From Rhizobiales bacterium 62-17 (GTDB lineage: Bacteria > Pseudomonadota > Alphaproteobacteria > Rhizobiales > Beijerinckiaceae), in the NCBI GenBank assembly GCA_001898965.1, contig MKVW01000009.1:124001-188000 (forward strand): DNA of 64,000 nucleotides. The letters run 5' to 3'. The notes under the pieces are model-generated. The model saw only the letters and a list, made by a program, of their open reading frames with translations. It had not been told where the DNA came from and did no database searches. Made by a program: the position numbers and the translations under genes. Of this stretch, positions 62,263 through 64,000 are shown one piece after another; positions within the stretch are counted from its first letter, which is position 1; each line of letters opens with the position of its first letter.

Positions 62263-62640
62263 GATCGTGCTCCACGCGGTCGATGATCGACGATCTAAGT
62301 CGATCGATGTCTCCCACGCGGGTCGGATTGCTCCGCGATTGCGGGCGCAATCCGGCGCAACCTTGGCAGTCATGCCACAAGCCTGAAGATCCGGTAATGT
62401 CGCGCCCAGATGCATCTTGGCCTAAGCCAAGCGGCACAAGGACTTCGTGCTTAAAAGCCAAAATCGCGACGTTCATGCGCTCTCGGCTTCGTGAAAAGAC
62501 CTATCGCGATGTTCACGCGCTCGTGCAAAGTTCACATGGACACCATCGCCCGCGATGCCCTATCGCAATTCATGGAACGCGACGAATCGCCTGCGACTCA
62601 ATCACAACCGAGCCGCACGGCGATTCATCTCGCCCTTCTA
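62263..62640. repeat. Intergenic region, unit B of the duplication
   Basis: This 378-base gap carries the second copy of the upstream blocks (62374-62403, 62485-62496, 62514-62525) described for unit A. Between 62540 and 62640 I see nothing further than non-coding sequence leading to the stop of the LLM oxidoreductase gene. Confidence 0.75.
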
Positions 62641-63681
62641 CTAGGCGAATTTCGGCATCACTTCGGAACGGAACAGTTCGAGCGAACGCAGGGCGTCAGA
62701 GAGCTGCATCGTGCCGAAGAACAGATAGGCCATCATGTAATTGAGGCCCATGGTCTCGACCTGCTCGGCGATCTTCTCGGCCACGGTCGCCGGCGTGCCG
62801 ACGATCATGCTGCCATCGGCCATCTGCTCTTCGAGGCCGGCGCGTGTCGGCACCTGAAAGCGTTTCGCCGCTTCGTCACTGGCATGAACGCGCAGCAGAT
62901 AGGTGAGATTGGCGTGATGATGCTCGGCCGCCGGCTTGGCGATGCGCAGCGCCTCGGCTTCCGTTTCGGCGACGACGATCTGCCGGCCGACGCCGACCAC
63001 GACACCGCCCTCGAATTCGGGCTTGGGATGCGCCGCCTTGCCGTGCTTGGCGAAATGTTCGCGGAAGACCTGGATATTGCCCTTGGCCCGTTCGGTCGGT
63101 CCATTCGAGGCAAAGTGCAAACCGTGATCGCCGGCCCAGGCCGAGCCGGTGGCATTCGACGAGCCATACCACATCGGCGGCGTCGGCTGCTGCAACGGCC
63201 GCAACGGCATCGGCACGTTCTTATAATTATAGCGTTCGCTCTCGTAGCTGAAGAGCTCGCTCGTCAGCGCCGTATTCAGCGCCTTATAGGCATCGGCGAA
63301 AATATCGCGGGAGTCGTCGTGCTTGATCTTGTGATAGGCCAGTTCGAACGGCGACACGCCACGGCCGACGCCGACATCCAGCCGGCCCTTGCTCAGATGA
63401 TCGAGGATGCAGATTTCCTCGGCGAGCCGCAGCGGCGAATACAAAGGCAGCAGATAGACCAGGGGTCCAAGCCGCATACGCTTGGTGACGCGGGCGAGCG
63501 CGCCGAGCCAGATGCCGGGCACCGGCACGGTGTTGAGCGGCGAAGCATGATGTTCAGCAATATGCAGGCAGTAGAATCCGGCCTCGTCGGCCGCCTGCGC
63601 AAAGGTCAGGCGCTCGTCATACTGCGTCGCCAGCGGCCGGTCGCCCGCCATATCGATATGGTCGAAAATGCCAAACTTCAT
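62641..63681 (-). CDS. LLM-class flavin-dependent oxidoreductase
   Basis: This 346-residue protein is of the bacterial luciferase-like family. It opens MKFGIFDHIDMAGD, has AEHHASPLNTVPVPGIWLGALARVTKRMRLG and VGRGVSPFELAYH, the usual TIM-barrel features for FMN binding. Members act as monooxygenases on alkanes, sulfonates or amines with reduced flavin supplied by a separate reductase, not seen here. It is a single-gene unit. Confidence 0.88.
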   Translation of the reverse strand: MKFGIFDHIDMAGDRPLATQYDERLTFAQAADEAGFYCLHIAEHHASPLNTVPVPGIWLGALARVTKRMRLGPLVYLLPLYSPLRLAEEICILDHLSKGRLDVGVGRGVSPFELAYHKIKHDDSRDIFADAYKALNTALTSELFSYESERYNYKNVPMPLRPLQQPTPPMWYGSSNATGSAWAGDHGLHFASNGPTERAKGNIQVFREHFAKHGKAAHPKPEFEGGVVVGVGRQIVVAETEAEALRIAKPAAEHHHANLTYLLRVHASDEAAKRFQVPTRAGLEEQMADGSMIVGTPATVAEKIAEQVETMGLNYMMAYLFFGTMQLSDALRSLELFRSEVMPKFA

Positions 63682-63831
63682 TTTTTCCGCCCTAGTTGAA
63701 ATGATGTGCTGGACCTTAACGGGTCGCCCCGCCGCGCGAAAGAGCGGGCTGACCTGATGACATTCGCGTCATCGCCTTGACGAACAGCCGCTTCTCTCCC
63801 AAGTCCCATGGGCCATGAGTTCTGACGCGCC

Positions 63832-64000
63832 ATGAATCGCCGCCGCCTCCTCACCCTGCTCGGCCTTCTCGGCGGCGCCGGCTATGCCGGATACGCCAGC
63901 TTGCGCAATCCCTATTACAACGGCCCCGTCAGCGACCATTTCGATGGCCTGCGGTTTCACATCCCTAATATTACGAGCGATAAATCGACGGGCGATTTGC
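63832..64000 (+). CDS. MBL-fold metallohydrolase, N-terminal part
   Basis: The gene runs out of the window after 56 codons. It starts MNRRRLLTLLGLLGGAGYAGYA, a twin-arginine-like or membrane leader, followed by NPYYNGPVSDHFDGLRFHIPN, which is a typical opening of the UlaG/NAPE-PLD-like MBL proteins of Proteobacteria. The metal-binding His motif would be beyond the end. Confidence 0.7.
   Translation, partial: MNRRRLLTLLGLLGGAGYAGYASLRNPYYNGPVSDHFDGLRFHIPNITSDKSTGDL

Overview
The window is a G+C-rich, gene-dense stretch of an alphaproteobacterial chromosome, most likely from Hyphomicrobiales (Rhizobiales). The main pointers are a rhizobial-type Porin_2 porin, a DUF2852 protein, a ScfR-type fatty-acyl regulator, an Obg-ProB-ProA-NadD backbone, a DmeR/DmeF metal-efflux pair and several tricarboxylate-receptor (Bug/TctC) proteins. 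I see no tRNA, rRNA, CRISPR array, prophage or insertion sequence. About 66 protein genes are supported; two of them are cut by the window ends.

Layout. 1-6 kb: the end of a ScfR regulator, an FAD monooxygenase with a Bug receptor and a divergent LysR regulator, a DUF1353 lipoprotein and a DctA-type symporter. 6-12 kb: a DsbA-like exported protein, then a siderophore-uptake locus (AraC regulator, TonB receptor, a small 122-residue protein, RhtX/FptX-type permease). 12-31 kb: the conserved block rplU-rpmA-GNAT-obg-proB-proA-nadD on the minus strand, split between proB and proA by about 12.7 kb of accessory genes. These are DmeR/DmeF, aldehyde dehydrogenase, LysR, a DapA-family enzyme, an AhpD-like protein with a LacI repressor and two clear operators, LysR with a metallo-beta-lactamase-fold enzyme and Bug receptor, TauE/SafE, an exported superoxide dismutase, and a low-G+C HEPN-like protein.

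31-43 kb: a divergent catabolic and transport locus. On the minus strand run TetR, an MBL-fold hydrolase, a fumarylacetoacetase-family enzyme and a complete NitT/TauT-type ABC importer. On the plus strand run a large cupin/zinc-ribbon protein, a dioxygenase-type Rieske ferredoxin, a leaderless TAXI-like binding-fold protein, an AAHS-family aromatic-acid permease and a porin. Taken together it looks like outer-membrane entry, uptake, oxidation and hydrolysis of an unidentified aromatic or related acid. The cupin/Rieske/TAXI-like core is the best candidate here for an undescribed system.

43-64 kb: an epimerase whose C-terminus is read out of a repeat element, LysR and TetR regulators, a DUF2852 protein, VTT-family and DsbB membrane proteins, a PilZ/coiled-coil protein, a MipA/OmpV-like protein, RlmN, DUF1330, MOSC and thioesterase proteins, the RimM-S16-Ffh block, CYTH-CHAD with a secreted neighbour, a Bug receptor with a UbiD-type decarboxylase, a segmentally duplicated pair of small secreted proteins, an LLM flavin oxidoreductase and the start of an MBL-fold gene.

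Annotation is from inspection of sequence and motifs only. Substrates of the catabolic enzymes and transporters are not determined by the sequence, and residue positions are hand counts.
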